This document shows, one piece after another, positions 8,903-17,338 of a stretch of DNA of 64,000 nucleotides; within the stretch, counting starts at the first letter, position 1, and each line of letters starts with the position of its first letter. Source of the DNA: Kiritimatiellota bacterium B12222 (lineage in GTDB: Bacteria > Verrucomicrobiota > Kiritimatiellia > SS1-B-03-39 > UBA6053); the NCBI GenBank assembly GCA_029719485.1, contig CP120722.1, positions 2,666,001-2,730,000 of the forward strand, in the 5' to 3' direction. The translations under genes and the position numbers were made by a program. The notes beneath the pieces are model-generated. The model was not told where the DNA came from. It searched no databases and worked only from the letters and a program-made list of their open reading frames with translations.

Positions 8903-9499
8903 ATGAAAGAACAAAGCACAAAAGAACGCATATTGGAAACCGCAGAAGCACTGATGCTCGAGAAGAGTTTTCACGCGGTTGGCCTGAAGCAGATTCTGGA
9001 TGCGGTGAAGGTTCCAAAGGGTTCTTTTTATCATTATTTTGAGTCGAAGGAACAGTTCGGAGCGGAAATGCTGAAGCATTATGTGAAAAGTACGACAGTC
9101 AGGAAACGCCAGATGTTGCTTTCTGAAGATGTGGACGAAAATCCGATCACTCGTCTGTTTGCGTACTTGGATGGGGGAGTGGCCCATCTGAAAACCATTC
9201 CGGGCAAATTTCCTTGTCTGGTGCTAAAGTTGGCTGCCGAAGTGTCGGATCTGAGTGATCCCATGCGACAGGAATTGGCCAAAGGTTTTGAAGAGTGGAT
9301 CGGTATTTTTAAACAATTGTTGGACGAAGCAATCGATAAACAACTTATCAGTGAAAAGGTGGATAGTGCTCATGAAGCCCAACTGATTCAGGATTTGTGG
9401 AACGGGGCCACCCAGCGCGCCGTCATTAATCAATCCGTGGTTCCCGTTGAGCATGCCTGTGAACGGATTAAATCCAGAATGAATGAAGTAACCATCTAA
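8903..9499 (+). CDS. TetR/AcrR family transcriptional repressor
   Basis: DNA-binding repressor of 198 residues. The N-terminal helix-turn-helix spans about residues 25-46 (AVGLKQILDAVKVPKGSFYHYF), typical of TetR. The rest is the helical ligand-binding and dimerisation domain. The ATG at 8903 is preferred over 8861 because the longer version would place the operator inside the coding region and because GAGGG precedes 8903. The same operator sequence precedes this gene and the downstream oxidoreductase, so it probably represses both. By analogy with NemR-like repressors, whose sites have TAGACC-type half-sites, an electrophile or quinone may be the inducer. That is inference. Confidence 0.88.
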   Translation: MKEQSTKERILETAEALMLEKSFHAVGLKQILDAVKVPKGSFYHYFESKEQFGAEMLKHYVKSTTVRKRQMLLSEDVDENPITRLFAYLDGGVAHLKTIPGKFPCLVLKLAAEVSDLSDPMRQELAKGFEEWIGIFKQLLDEAIDKQLISEKVDSAHEAQLIQDLWNGATQRAVINQSVVPVEHACERIKSRMNEVTI

Positions 9500-9521
9500 C
9501 TACCTTTTTTTTTAGTGTAAA

Positions 9522-9541
9522 ACTAGACGACCGGTCTATTT
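9522..9541. promoter_or_regulatory. TetR-type operator upstream of the oxidoreductase gene (copy 2)
   Basis: Exact 20-base copy of the sequence at 8873-8892, with the inverted repeat at 9524-9538. It sits 34 bases before the oxidoreductase ATG, in the gap after the repressor gene. An identical operator before both genes is strong evidence that one repressor controls both. Confidence 0.85.
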
Positions 9542-9575
9542 TTTAAACAAACAACCCAAAACCCGTAGGAAAAAC

Positions 9576-10520
9576 ATGAAAGCATATGTATTAAATGAAG
9601 CAGGACCCGTTGAAAATATGATTCTCAGCGAGATCAAAAAACCGTCCATCCAGGCCAATGATGTGTTGGTGAAAACCAAAGCCATCAGCATTAATCCTGT
9701 GGATGTGAAAGTCAGACCCGACGAAGCTGCCCTGAGCATGATCCTTGGTACTGAAGAACGTCCGGTCATTCTCGGCTGGGACATTTCCGGTGTTGTCACA
9801 GAAGTGGGGGAGGCGGTAAGGGATTTCAACGTCGGTGACAAGGTCTTCGGCATGGTCAACTTTGTGGGACATGGGAAAGCCTATGCGGAATATGTGGCTG
9901 CGCCTGCCGACCAGCTTGCGGTGATACCGGCAGGCATCAGTTTTGAGGATGCGGCTGCCACGACCTTGGCGGCACTGACCGCGTTGCAAGTGCTGACTGG
10001 ACGTGTAAATTCGGGCGATCGGGTGTTGATTCATGCCGGTTCCGGCGGTGTCGGCCATTATGCGATTCAGATAGCTAAGCGCATGGGCGCAACGGTAATA
10101 ACCACCTCATCTTCGAAAAATCGCGAATTCTGCCTGTCGCTTGGGGCCGATGAGCACATCGACTATCGTGCGCAAAAGTTTGAAGAGATTCTAACCGACA
10201 TTGATTTTGTACTCGATGGGATGGGAGGCGATATTCTTGAAAATTCCATTAAGGTCGTGAAGTCAGGCGGAAAGATTGTATCCTTGCCTACGCATACCTT
10301 TGAAGCGGGGTTGCAGGCCACGGCCGATGCCGCTGGAGTGGCCTTGGAGTTTGTGATGGTGCAATCGAATGGTGAAAATATGAACACTCTGGCCGGTATG
10401 CTGAAAGCGGGCACTTTGAAGCCGCATGTCTCTGTGACCTTTCCTTTTGAAAAGTTGCAGGAGGCTCACCTTCAAATTGAATCCGGACGCACGGTCGGAA
10501 AAGCCATCGTTACCGTATAA
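9576..10520 (+). CDS. NADPH:quinone reductase-like oxidoreductase (MDR superfamily)
   Basis: Cytoplasmic zinc-independent medium-chain reductase, 314 residues. The N-terminal GroES-like part contains ILGWDISGVVTEVG and NVGDKVFGM. The NADP-binding Rossmann motif is AGSGGVGHYAIQIAKRMGA near residues 152-170. The cysteines that bind catalytic zinc in alcohol dehydrogenases are absent, as in zeta-crystallin/QOR enzymes. Such enzymes reduce quinones or activated double bonds using NADPH. It is controlled, by inference, by the TetR repressor just upstream. The exact substrate cannot be told from sequence. Confidence 0.88.
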   Translation: MKAYVLNEAGPVENMILSEIKKPSIQANDVLVKTKAISINPVDVKVRPDEAALSMILGTEERPVILGWDISGVVTEVGEAVRDFNVGDKVFGMVNFVGHGKAYAEYVAAPADQLAVIPAGISFEDAAATTLAALTALQVLTGRVNSGDRVLIHAGSGGVGHYAIQIAKRMGATVITTSSSKNREFCLSLGADEHIDYRAQKFEEILTDIDFVLDGMGGDILENSIKVVKSGGKIVSLPTHTFEAGLQATADAAGVALEFVMVQSNGENMNTLAGMLKAGTLKPHVSVTFPFEKLQEAHLQIESGRTVGKAIVTV

Positions 10521-10780
10521 ATATACTACATGGTCAGGAGGGTGTCTTCACGGTCCGCGTGGGTTGAAATGCGAACGGTGAGGGCATCGTCCTTCTTTAT
10601 AAAAACACAGAAACATCCCATGACAACGCGCAGCGTAAGATTTCCTTTAAATTCCGAGCAGATCGACGCATTGTATGACACGTTGTGGATCTACCAAAGC
10701 TGTAGCGCTCATATCTGCTGGGGATAAGCGCTACTGATGCACGTATAGAAAGCATTATCTAAATAATGTAAATATATATC
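10521..10780. other. Intergenic region without a supported gene
   Basis: Short open frames exist, for example one ending near 10727, but they match no family, have no ribosome binding site and end abruptly. The last part becomes AT-rich towards the promoter at 10781. Confidence 0.5.
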
Positions 10781-10809
10781 TTGATACTACGTAGTTTCAT
10801 ATCTATATT
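10781..10809 (+). promoter_or_regulatory. Near-consensus sigma70 promoter
   Basis: TTGATA (10781-10786) and TATATT (10804-10809) are separated by exactly 17 bases, each with five of six consensus bases. The predicted start near 10816 leaves a leader of about 40 bases before the PEP-CTERM gene ATG at 10856. A small inverted repeat, ATATCT/AGATAT, overlaps the -10 region. Confidence 0.65.
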
Positions 10810-10855
10810 TTGAGATATAATCATGATGTTTTCACTTCTTTCCCAAAATTTCGAT

Positions 10856-11785
10856 ATGAACTATTCAACCAAAAGCTGTTTTACTCTGTTTCTTACGATA
10901 TTTTGTGGGGCCACGCTTTTACAGGCTGCTGTCATCACTCAGATTAGATCGGAGGAAGCGGGGACCCATTGGAATCAAGCAACTACTGGGGGAAATGATG
11001 TTTGGTCAGATGGCAATGCTGCTAGTGGAACGAATGATTATGTGAACAATGCGTATACCCTGCGGACCCCGACCTCGAGTTCTACCTTTAATGGAAAGTC
11101 TCTGACCTTAGAAACGGGGGGAAGTTTGTTGTTGAAGCCCAATGGGGCTGGTCGGGTGTATACTGTAAATGATCTCATTTTGGATGGAGGGAAGATTATT
11201 CATGGACAGCCCAGCATCACAACTTCTGAAATTGCGGGTAACATTACATTGCTCTCTGATTCTATCTATGATGCGTCAGGAAGCAGTTATCGCCGAGCCA
11301 CCATCTCAGCGTCTATTACAGGGAGTAGTGTTTTTGACATTACCCTGGGCAACAGTGATCGATTGGAAATTTCCAGTGTGTCTAATAACTTTAGTGGCCT
11401 ATGGCAGGTGAATCAGTATGGGACTGAAAATGTGACCTCGTATGGTTTTGTCGCATCTGGAGATGGATCTTTGGGGAATGCGAGTGTGTTTATTGATACC
11501 TTGGTGGCTTTCGATGTGGATTATGACATCTATAATCCTACGAAAAGTCTGACCATGAACGGGGAGATGATTTTGGATCAGGATCATACTTTTGGTTCTG
11601 TAAGTATTGGGGGCAATGCGCTGGCGGCGGGGACCTATACTTTTGCGGACCTAAACAGCAGTTTTGATGCGAATTTTAGAGATGGGGGGACTGGAAGTAT
11701 CACGGTTATTCCCGAATCCAGTAGCTTAGCTTTAATGTTGTTAAGTGTGTGCGGATTATGCATGGGGTTGCGTAAACGTCGCTGA
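10856..11785 (+). CDS. PEP-CTERM-like surface protein
   Basis: Predicted exported protein, 309 residues. A signal peptide covers about residues 1-26 (MNYSTKSCFTLFLTIFCGATLLQAA). The body is rich in Gly, Ser, Thr and Asn with beta-strand-like repeats (SLTLETGGSLLLKPNG, NDLILDGGKIIHG). The end, VIPESSSLALMLLSVCGLCMGLRKRR, has the three-part PEP-CTERM layout of motif, hydrophobic helix and basic tail, but reads PES instead of PEP. Exosortase systems process such tails and release or anchor the protein; no exosortase is in the window. The start at 10856 is chosen for its signal peptide; an ATG at 10823 is also in frame. Confidence 0.75.
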   Translation: MNYSTKSCFTLFLTIFCGATLLQAAVITQIRSEEAGTHWNQATTGGNDVWSDGNAASGTNDYVNNAYTLRTPTSSSTFNGKSLTLETGGSLLLKPNGAGRVYTVNDLILDGGKIIHGQPSITTSEIAGNITLLSDSIYDASGSSYRRATISASITGSSVFDITLGNSDRLEISSVSNNFSGLWQVNQYGTENVTSYGFVASGDGSLGNASVFIDTLVAFDVDYDIYNPTKSLTMNGEMILDQDHTFGSVSIGGNALAAGTYTFADLNSSFDANFRDGGTGSITVIPESSSLALMLLSVCGLCMGLRKRR

Positions 11786-12223
11786 GGCCTCTTTTGTAGA
11801 GGAGTGTTCTGTCGTTATGGTTTGTGTTGCACAGTACCAAAGCGCTTCCACTAACACTTCATTTTCAGCTGAAGGGATGACACACTCCTTTCGGCTATAC
11901 CTGTTACGACCTCTACTGTAGGGTCATGCTCTGCCAACATGACCTATGACTCCCTCATGTAGTCGGCTGTGATCGGGGGTGATCTTTCACGGGAATGCGA
12001 TGGGGAGAGACCTTGTCGATGAAATTGAGGGCCGATAGGGCGGAGCGGTGTAGTTTTCTGTGTTTATGCCCCCAAGGGGGATCCTGAAGTTTGTGGCCTT
12101 TAGAAAAGTCCATACAATAAATTCAGCGTAGATACGTTAGGTGTTTTATACGGATTTTTGAACCTCAGATTAGCAAGCTTCTGGCTGTCAGGCTGGAGAG
12201 CAGATACACCTCAATGAAATATA
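11786..12223. other. Intergenic region without a supported gene
   Basis: I find no credible coding frame or RNA gene. A CCCCCAAGGGGG palindrome lies near 12070 and a short CCTC/GAGG hairpin directly follows the PEP-CTERM stop codon, without a clear T-tract. The promoter of the DUF1566 gene must lie here but I cannot place it. Confidence 0.5.
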
Positions 12224-13657
12224 ATGAATCGATCTAAAGTTAAAAAATTTACAACATGGATGATGGGAATCTTGGTGGTTCCCGCTATGGCTACAGAGTT
12301 GAATTATCTTGTGGTAGATAGTGCGCAAATACATTGCTATGACGATGAAAAAATAATCGATTTTCCCTCTCCGGGAGATCACTATTATGGACAGGATGCA
12401 CAATTTAGCGTCAATCCTCCTTCGTACCTAGACCAAGGTGACGGCACCATCTCTGATCAAGTGACGGGTTTGATGTGGACCCAAGATCCCGGTGAGAAAA
12501 TGACTTGGGCACAGGCCGTGGCTGGTGCAAAGACGTGTAGGATTGGTGGTTACACGGATTGGCGCCTCCCCACAGTCAAAGAACTCTATTCGTTGATCAA
12601 TTTTAATGGCATTGATCCGGATCCAATGGCCACTGATAGCGAGGGACTTACTCCTTTTATTGACCGTTCTGTGTTTAACTTTAAATATGGCGATCCGATG
12701 AAAGGAGAGCGAATCATTGATTCGCAGTGGGCCACTTCAACCCTTTATCAAAGCACGACAATGGGCGGAAACCAGACCATGTTTGGTGTCAATTTTGCCG
12801 ATGGTCGCATCAAAGGTTATCCCGTGACCAGTCGCCGGGGAGAGACCCTCTTCTATACGCTCTATGTGCGAGGCAATCCTGACTATGGGAAAAATAAGTT
12901 TACTGACAACGGTGATGGCACAGTGACGGATGAAGCCACGGGGTTGATGTGGATGCAATCTGATAGTGGGATGGGAATGGATTGGCCCAGCGCACTCGAG
13001 TATGCTGAAAAACAGCGGCTGGCCGGTTATGGTGATTGGCGTCTACCCTCTGTCAAGGAGTTGCAAAGTTTGGTGGAGTACTCCCGCAGTCCGGATAGTA
13101 GTGATTCGGCCGCGATAGATCCTGTTTTCGAGTGCACGGAAATTCAAAATGAAAAGGGTCAAAAAGATTTTGCGCAGTATTGGAGTTCGACCACCCATAT
13201 CAGTAGTCGTGGGGTATCAACCGCGGCTTACGTAGCCTTCGGACGGGCGATGGGCTATATGCGCAATCAGTGGATGGATGTACATGGTGCCGGTTGTCAA
13301 CGCAGCGATCCTAAAACCGGAGATGCCTCCCGTTTTCCGAAGGGGCGCGGCCCACAAGGTGACGCCATTCATATCGACAATATGGTTCGCCTTGTGCGGG
13401 GAGGAACTGTGGTGACTGTTGTTGAGGAACCTGCTGATGTTGGAAATACCGCCGCTGAAAAACCAGTCGATGCGCAGGTTCAGAGACCAGAACAAGCTTC
13501 CGGATTTATGATGCGTGAAGATAAGAATGGTGACGGCAAAGTTGCACGTACAGAATTTCGTGGACCCCCTGCGCATTTTGACCACTTGGATAAAAACGGT
13601 GACGGATGGATCATGATAGACGAGGCTCCTTCAGGTCCTGTGAAAAGGAGCCGGTAA
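12224..13657 (+). CDS. Secreted protein with two DUF1566 (Lcl_C) domains and C-terminal EF-hands
   Basis: 477 residues with an N-terminal signal-like segment (residues 8-24). Two related domains follow: residues about 70-190 (GDGTISDQVTGLMWTQ, then GGYTDWRLPTVKELYSLI) and about 225-390 (GDGTVTDEATGLMWMQ, then AGYGDWRLPSVKELQSLV). This is the DUF1566/Lcl C-terminal fold, related to C-type lectins and known in Legionella collagen-like adhesin. The tail has two calcium-binding loops, DKNGDGKVARTEF and DKNGDGWIMIDEA. Its stop codon overlaps the start of the sulfatase gene (TAATG), which suggests coupled translation and a shared task, perhaps glycan binding beside glycan desulfation. The role is inferred. 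Confidence 0.82.
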   Translation: MNRSKVKKFTTWMMGILVVPAMATELNYLVVDSAQIHCYDDEKIIDFPSPGDHYYGQDAQFSVNPPSYLDQGDGTISDQVTGLMWTQDPGEKMTWAQAVAGAKTCRIGGYTDWRLPTVKELYSLINFNGIDPDPMATDSEGLTPFIDRSVFNFKYGDPMKGERIIDSQWATSTLYQSTTMGGNQTMFGVNFADGRIKGYPVTSRRGETLFYTLYVRGNPDYGKNKFTDNGDGTVTDEATGLMWMQSDSGMGMDWPSALEYAEKQRLAGYGDWRLPSVKELQSLVEYSRSPDSSDSAAIDPVFECTEIQNEKGQKDFAQYWSSTTHISSRGVSTAAYVAFGRAMGYMRNQWMDVHGAGCQRSDPKTGDASRFPKGRGPQGDAIHIDNMVRLVRGGTVVTVVEEPADVGNTAAEKPVDAQVQRPEQASGFMMREDKNGDGKVARTEFRGPPAHFDHLDKNGDGWIMIDEAPSGPVKRSR

Positions 13658-15021
13658 TGTGGTTGAAAGTGGGGGCCATGTTGATGATGTTGTCCTGTCT
13701 GTTGCTTCAGGCCCAGTCGCCGAATTTCGTCTTTATTCTGGTGGATGATATGAGTTGGGTGGGCAGTTCGGCTGAAATGATCGAAGGCGATGAGCAAACG
13801 AAAAGTGATTTTTACCTGACACCCCATATTGATAAACTTGCAGCTCAGGGAATGAGATTTTCGCAAGCTTACGCACCGGCTGCGCTTTGCACTCCTAGTA
13901 GAGCTTCCATACTCACCGGAAAAACGCCTGCTGAGCTTCATATGACAACACCGGGCCGTGGTGGGCGTTCTCAATCGTATCAAAAACTGGGTTCACCGCG
14001 GGTGGTGACTGACCTGCCGGTTTCGGAACTGACCGTTGCCGAAGTGCTTAAAGAGCAGGGCTACACGACGGCTCATTTGGGCAAATGGCATCTCGGCGTT
14101 TCAGGTCCTGGTGTACATGGTTTTGATGTGCACGATGGTCCCACTGAAAACGAAATGGGTGGGGGAGGCGAAGATCCTAAGGGTATTTTCAGTCTTACTG
14201 ACCGCGCCATCGATTTTATGAAAGCGCACCAGACCCAGCCGTTCTATTTACAGCTGTCGCATTATGCCGTCCATAGTCCTTCTCAAAGTCTAGCGGGTTC
14301 GCGGGAGACCTTCAGGTCTTTTCCTGTGGGGGAACGACATCAGGATGTGGAGATGGCCGCCATGACTTGGGATCTTGACACCAGCATCGGTATGTTACTC
14401 GATGCAATCGACGAGCTGGATCTTGCTGATCACACGATCGTGGTGTTTATGTCTGACAACGGTGGCCCCGCGACGCCGCGCAATCCTCAGAATTTGCCAT
14501 TAAATGGCGGTAAAGGTAACTTCTATGAGGGGGGGATTCGAGTGCCGTTGATTGTGCGAGGGCCCGGTATTGAAGCCGGTTCATTTTGTAGGGTACCCGT
14601 CATTGGATACGACCTTTTACCCACCTTCAGTGAGTATGCAGGAAGGTCAATTGGTGAAAGTATCGATGGTGTCAGTTTGGTGCCACTACTGACCGGTTCG
14701 GGGACCTTCAGTAGACTGGAACCGCTCCTTTTTCACTATCCTCACTACGGACAGGGTCCACGACAGAAACCCCAATCGGCCATCATTGAGGGCGATTATA
14801 AACTGATTCATGACTTTGAAACCGGGAACGTACAGCTCTTTGACCTCGAGCAGGATTGGCGCGAAGAATACGACTTATCAAAAGAAATGCCCGAAATGAC
14901 TCAAGAACTCGCAGCACAGATGAGCCGTCGACTCAAAGAACTAGAGGTACAAATGCCCATGGATAACCCTGATTACGATCCGACGGTATCTCCTGAGCGC
15001 CGAAGTCCCAGGGCAAGATAA
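13657..15021 (+). CDS. Secreted type I sulfatase (arylsulfatase A-like)
   Basis: Sulfate ester hydrolase of the S1 family, 454 residues, with a signal peptide at residues 1-20. Metal-binding aspartates are in FILVDDMSW (30-31). The catalytic cysteine, converted to formylglycine, is Cys78 in CTPSRASILTGK. HLGKWHLG and MSDNGGP supply further active-site residues. The start at 13657 overlaps the previous stop codon by one base and gives a proper signal peptide; an in-frame ATG at 13606 would lie inside the upstream gene. No formylglycine-generating or anaerobic maturase gene is in the window. The substrate is probably a sulfated polysaccharide, which is inference. Confidence 0.92.
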   Translation: MWLKVGAMLMMLSCLLLQAQSPNFVFILVDDMSWVGSSAEMIEGDEQTKSDFYLTPHIDKLAAQGMRFSQAYAPAALCTPSRASILTGKTPAELHMTTPGRGGRSQSYQKLGSPRVVTDLPVSELTVAEVLKEQGYTTAHLGKWHLGVSGPGVHGFDVHDGPTENEMGGGGEDPKGIFSLTDRAIDFMKAHQTQPFYLQLSHYAVHSPSQSLAGSRETFRSFPVGERHQDVEMAAMTWDLDTSIGMLLDAIDELDLADHTIVVFMSDNGGPATPRNPQNLPLNGGKGNFYEGGIRVPLIVRGPGIEAGSFCRVPVIGYDLLPTFSEYAGRSIGESIDGVSLVPLLTGSGTFSRLEPLLFHYPHYGQGPRQKPQSAIIEGDYKLIHDFETGNVQLFDLEQDWREEYDLSKEMPEMTQELAAQMSRRLKELEVQMPMDNPDYDPTVSPERRSPRAR

Positions 15022-15156
15022 ACTAGGTCATCAACGTTTTCTAACTGTGGGCGCTGCTTTGTGAGGCAGATCCACAACGATGCCGTTCATCTAGTCTCAT
15101 TCTCCGGTTTGAAACACAGCCTCCTTCTTCTAATGAACATTTGGGTTCATTTAAGT

Positions 15157-15173
15157 TGACAATATAACTGTCA
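15157..15173. promoter_or_regulatory. Inverted repeat upstream of the lipid operon
   Basis: TGACA (15157-15161) and TGTCA (15169-15173) form a perfect inverted repeat with a 7-base spacer, 35 bases before the operon's first ATG. It overlaps possible -10 hexamers (TATAAC, TATAGT), so it could be an operator. No cognate regulator is nearby. Confidence 0.4.
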
Positions 15174-15207
15174 TATAGTTTTTTAAGTTAAACCATAGGA
15201 GGAGTTG

Positions 15208-15798
15208 ATGAATCGAAGACCTTTAAAAACACGTAGTAAGCAATGGGCAACCGTACTGGCATCCGCAATCGCAAAAACTGGATTACGTCCGAATCAAATT
15301 TCTGTAATAGGGATTTTCATCTCCCTCCTTGGCAGTGGCGTGATGTTCGTTTCCGGGCGCTGGTTTCTTTTAGCGGCATTGATGGTTCAGTTGCGATTGC
15401 TCTGTAATATGTTGGATGGGCTGATTGCGATCGAGCATGATAAGAAAAGTGTACTGGGTGATCTTTTTAATGAAGTCCCGGATCGTATTGAAGATTCGTT
15501 ATTTTTGGTTGGGGCGGGGTATGCGTCAGGGATTATTTGGTTGGGCTGGATGGCGGCGCTCCTTTCGGTGAGTACGGCTTATTTGCGTTTGCTGGGTGGT
15601 TCTTTGGGATTTGATCAGGATTTCTGCGGGCCCATGGCCAAGCAACACCGTATGTTTGTGTTAACGCTCTCTTTGATCATTGCGGCTTTTGTACCTGAAG
15701 CGCTGGTCGTCGGATTGGGCGTTATCGTGGTGGGGACTGTTTTAACTGTGGTCCGTCGTTTGCATCGTTTGGTTCGGCAAATGGAAGCCTCTGCATGA
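15208..15798 (+). CDS. CDP-alcohol phosphatidyltransferase family membrane protein, variant motif
   Basis: Integral membrane enzyme of 196 residues, first gene of a six-gene operon. The family joins a CDP-linked lipid or alcohol to an acceptor alcohol. The conserved DG-x2-AR-x8-G-x3-D-x3-D motif aligns at residues 70-92 as Asp70, Gly71, Ala74, Gly84, Asn88 and Asp92. Arg is replaced by Ile75 and the third Asp by Asn88. I recall similar substituted proteins from other bacteria beside plsC and cdsA, so this may be a distinct subfamily. The ATG at 15208 has a strong AGGAGG site 5 bases upstream. The reaction product cannot be named. Confidence 0.78.
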   Translation: MNRRPLKTRSKQWATVLASAIAKTGLRPNQISVIGIFISLLGSGVMFVSGRWFLLAALMVQLRLLCNMLDGLIAIEHDKKSVLGDLFNEVPDRIEDSLFLVGAGYASGIIWLGWMAALLSVSTAYLRLLGGSLGFDQDFCGPMAKQHRMFVLTLSLIIAAFVPEALVVGLGVIVVGTVLTVVRRLHRLVRQMEASA

Positions 15799-16406
15799 TT
15801 GATTTACTCTTCCGGGGGGGACTACGATTATTGACGGGAGCCCAAACCTTTTGGACGGGAGCTTCCGCTCCTGATCCTGATAAGGTGCAGGTCTATTTCG
15901 CCAACCACAGCAGCCATTTAGATGCGGTATTGATCTGGTCTGTGCTCCCACCGGATCTGCGATCTAAAACCCGACCCGTAGCTGCACGGGATTACTGGAA
16001 GAAGTATGGTTTCCGCCGTTACCTTTCCCAAAAAGTTTTTAGGGCGGTGTTAATTGAACGGACGCATTGTACCAAAGAGAATCATCCCGTGAAGCAATTA
16101 TGTGAGGTATTGGAAGGAGGGGATTCTCTCATCTTTTTTCCTGAGGGATCTCGGGGAAAAGGAGAAGAGATCGGGGTGTTTAAAAGTGGACTGCATCATT
16201 TGGTCACCCGATTTCCCGATGCGGAATATATCCCTGTGTATTTGGAGAACTTAAACCGAGTCCTTCCCAAAGGGGAAGTGTTACCGGTACCGTTGATCTG
16301 TACCCTGACTTTTGGAGATCCATTGCCCTTGATCCCGAATGAAGGGCGGAGTGAATTTCTGCAACGCGCACGTGAAGCGGTATTAACCCTAAAAAGAGAG
16401 CTGTAA
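15795..16406 (+). CDS. 1-acylglycerol-3-phosphate acyltransferase (PlsC-like)
   Basis: Acyltransferase of 203 residues that adds a fatty acyl chain to lysophosphatidate or a related acceptor at the inner membrane. The HX4D catalytic motif is His38-SSHL-Asp43 (FANHSSHLDA) and the substrate-binding motif is FFPEGSRGKG near residue 118. It overlaps the upstream CDP-alcohol transferase gene by four bases and is followed after two bases by cdsA, so it belongs to the same message. With its neighbours it would supply phosphatidate. A separate housekeeping plsC probably exists elsewhere, which is inference. Confidence 0.88.
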   Translation: MIDLLFRGGLRLLTGAQTFWTGASAPDPDKVQVYFANHSSHLDAVLIWSVLPPDLRSKTRPVAARDYWKKYGFRRYLSQKVFRAVLIERTHCTKENHPVKQLCEVLEGGDSLIFFPEGSRGKGEEIGVFKSGLHHLVTRFPDAEYIPVYLENLNRVLPKGEVLPVPLICTLTFGDPLPLIPNEGRSEFLQRAREAVLTLKREL

Positions 16407-16408
16407 TT

Positions 16409-17338
16409 ATGGACCCACAACTTAAAATTTTATTGGCTGTACTTTTTCTTTTGCTGGGTATTGCCAGTGTTATTGGCTGGGTTTTGGAGAAAAGAAATCA
16501 ACAATCCAATGCCGTGATCCGCAATTTGAATGCCAGGATTAAAGCCTGGTGGGTGATGTGTCTCTTTTTCAGTCTGGCGGTTTTGCTGGGTCCAAAAATG
16601 ACCCTTGCACTCTTCACCCTGATGTCCTTTTTAGCGCTTCGAGAATTTGTAACGTTGATCGCTCCCGGACGGGGAGATCATCGTTCCTTATTTTGGGCGT
16701 TTTTTGTGATTACGCCCATTCAATATTATCTGATTGGCATCGGATGGTATGGCATGTCGATGATTTTTATTCCCGTTTACGGATGTTTATGGATGCCGAT
16801 TCGCAATGCGCTTGCGGGGGATACGGAAAATTATATGGCCCGCACGGCGTTGGTACAGTGGGCGTTGATGGTGTGCGTCTATTTTGTCAGCCACGCCCCG
16901 GCTTTGCTTTTTCTGAAGATTCCCGGATATGTGGATCAAAATGCCAAAATACTTTTCTTCCTCGTGATTGTGGTTCAAATGAGTGATGTGCTTCAATATG
17001 TTTGGGGCAAAACCCTCGGCAAACATCCGATCGCACCAGCATTGAGTCCTGGTAAAACCATTGAAGGTTTCGTAGGGGGGATATTATCTGCCAGTTTAGT
17101 GGGAATGGCGATGTATCGAATCACTCCCTTCTCTTGGTGGCAAGCGGGATTGTTCTCTTTGCTGATTTGCATCATGGGGTTTTTCGGGGGGCTGGTGATG
17201 TCTGCCATCAAACGCGACCGGGGAGTGAAAGATTTTGGATCTTTTATCGAAGGTCATGGTGGCATGTTGGACCGAATTGATTCGATCATTTTTTCCGCCC
17301 CCTTGTTCTTTCACCTCGTACGTTTCTATTTTAGCTGA
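16409..17338 (+). CDS. cdsA: Phosphatidate cytidylyltransferase
   Basis: Multispanning membrane enzyme that makes CDP-diacylglycerol from phosphatidate and CTP; 309 residues. The CdsA signature is complete near the C-terminus: SAIKRDRGVKDFGSFIEGHG followed by GMLDRID. A second conserved segment, ALSPGKTIEGFVGG, lies near 212-225. In this operon it would provide the CDP-activated substrate for the CDP-alcohol transferase two genes upstream. Its stop codon overlaps the next start (TGATG). Confidence 0.9.
   Translation: MDPQLKILLAVLFLLLGIASVIGWVLEKRNQQSNAVIRNLNARIKAWWVMCLFFSLAVLLGPKMTLALFTLMSFLALREFVTLIAPGRGDHRSLFWAFFVITPIQYYLIGIGWYGMSMIFIPVYGCLWMPIRNALAGDTENYMARTALVQWALMVCVYFVSHAPALLFLKIPGYVDQNAKILFFLVIVVQMSDVLQYVWGKTLGKHPIAPALSPGKTIEGFVGGILSASLVGMAMYRITPFSWWQAGLFSLLICIMGFFGGLVMSAIKRDRGVKDFGSFIEGHGGMLDRIDSIIFSAPLFFHLVRFYFS

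Noticed and set aside
10530..10727. 65-codon open frame after the oxidoreductase gene
   Set aside because: No ribosome binding site, no recognisable family and unusual composition; likely chance.
15156..15161. TTGACA as a -35 box for the lipid operon
   Set aside because: No -10 hexamer lies at 16-18 bases; the match is better explained as one arm of the inverted repeat.
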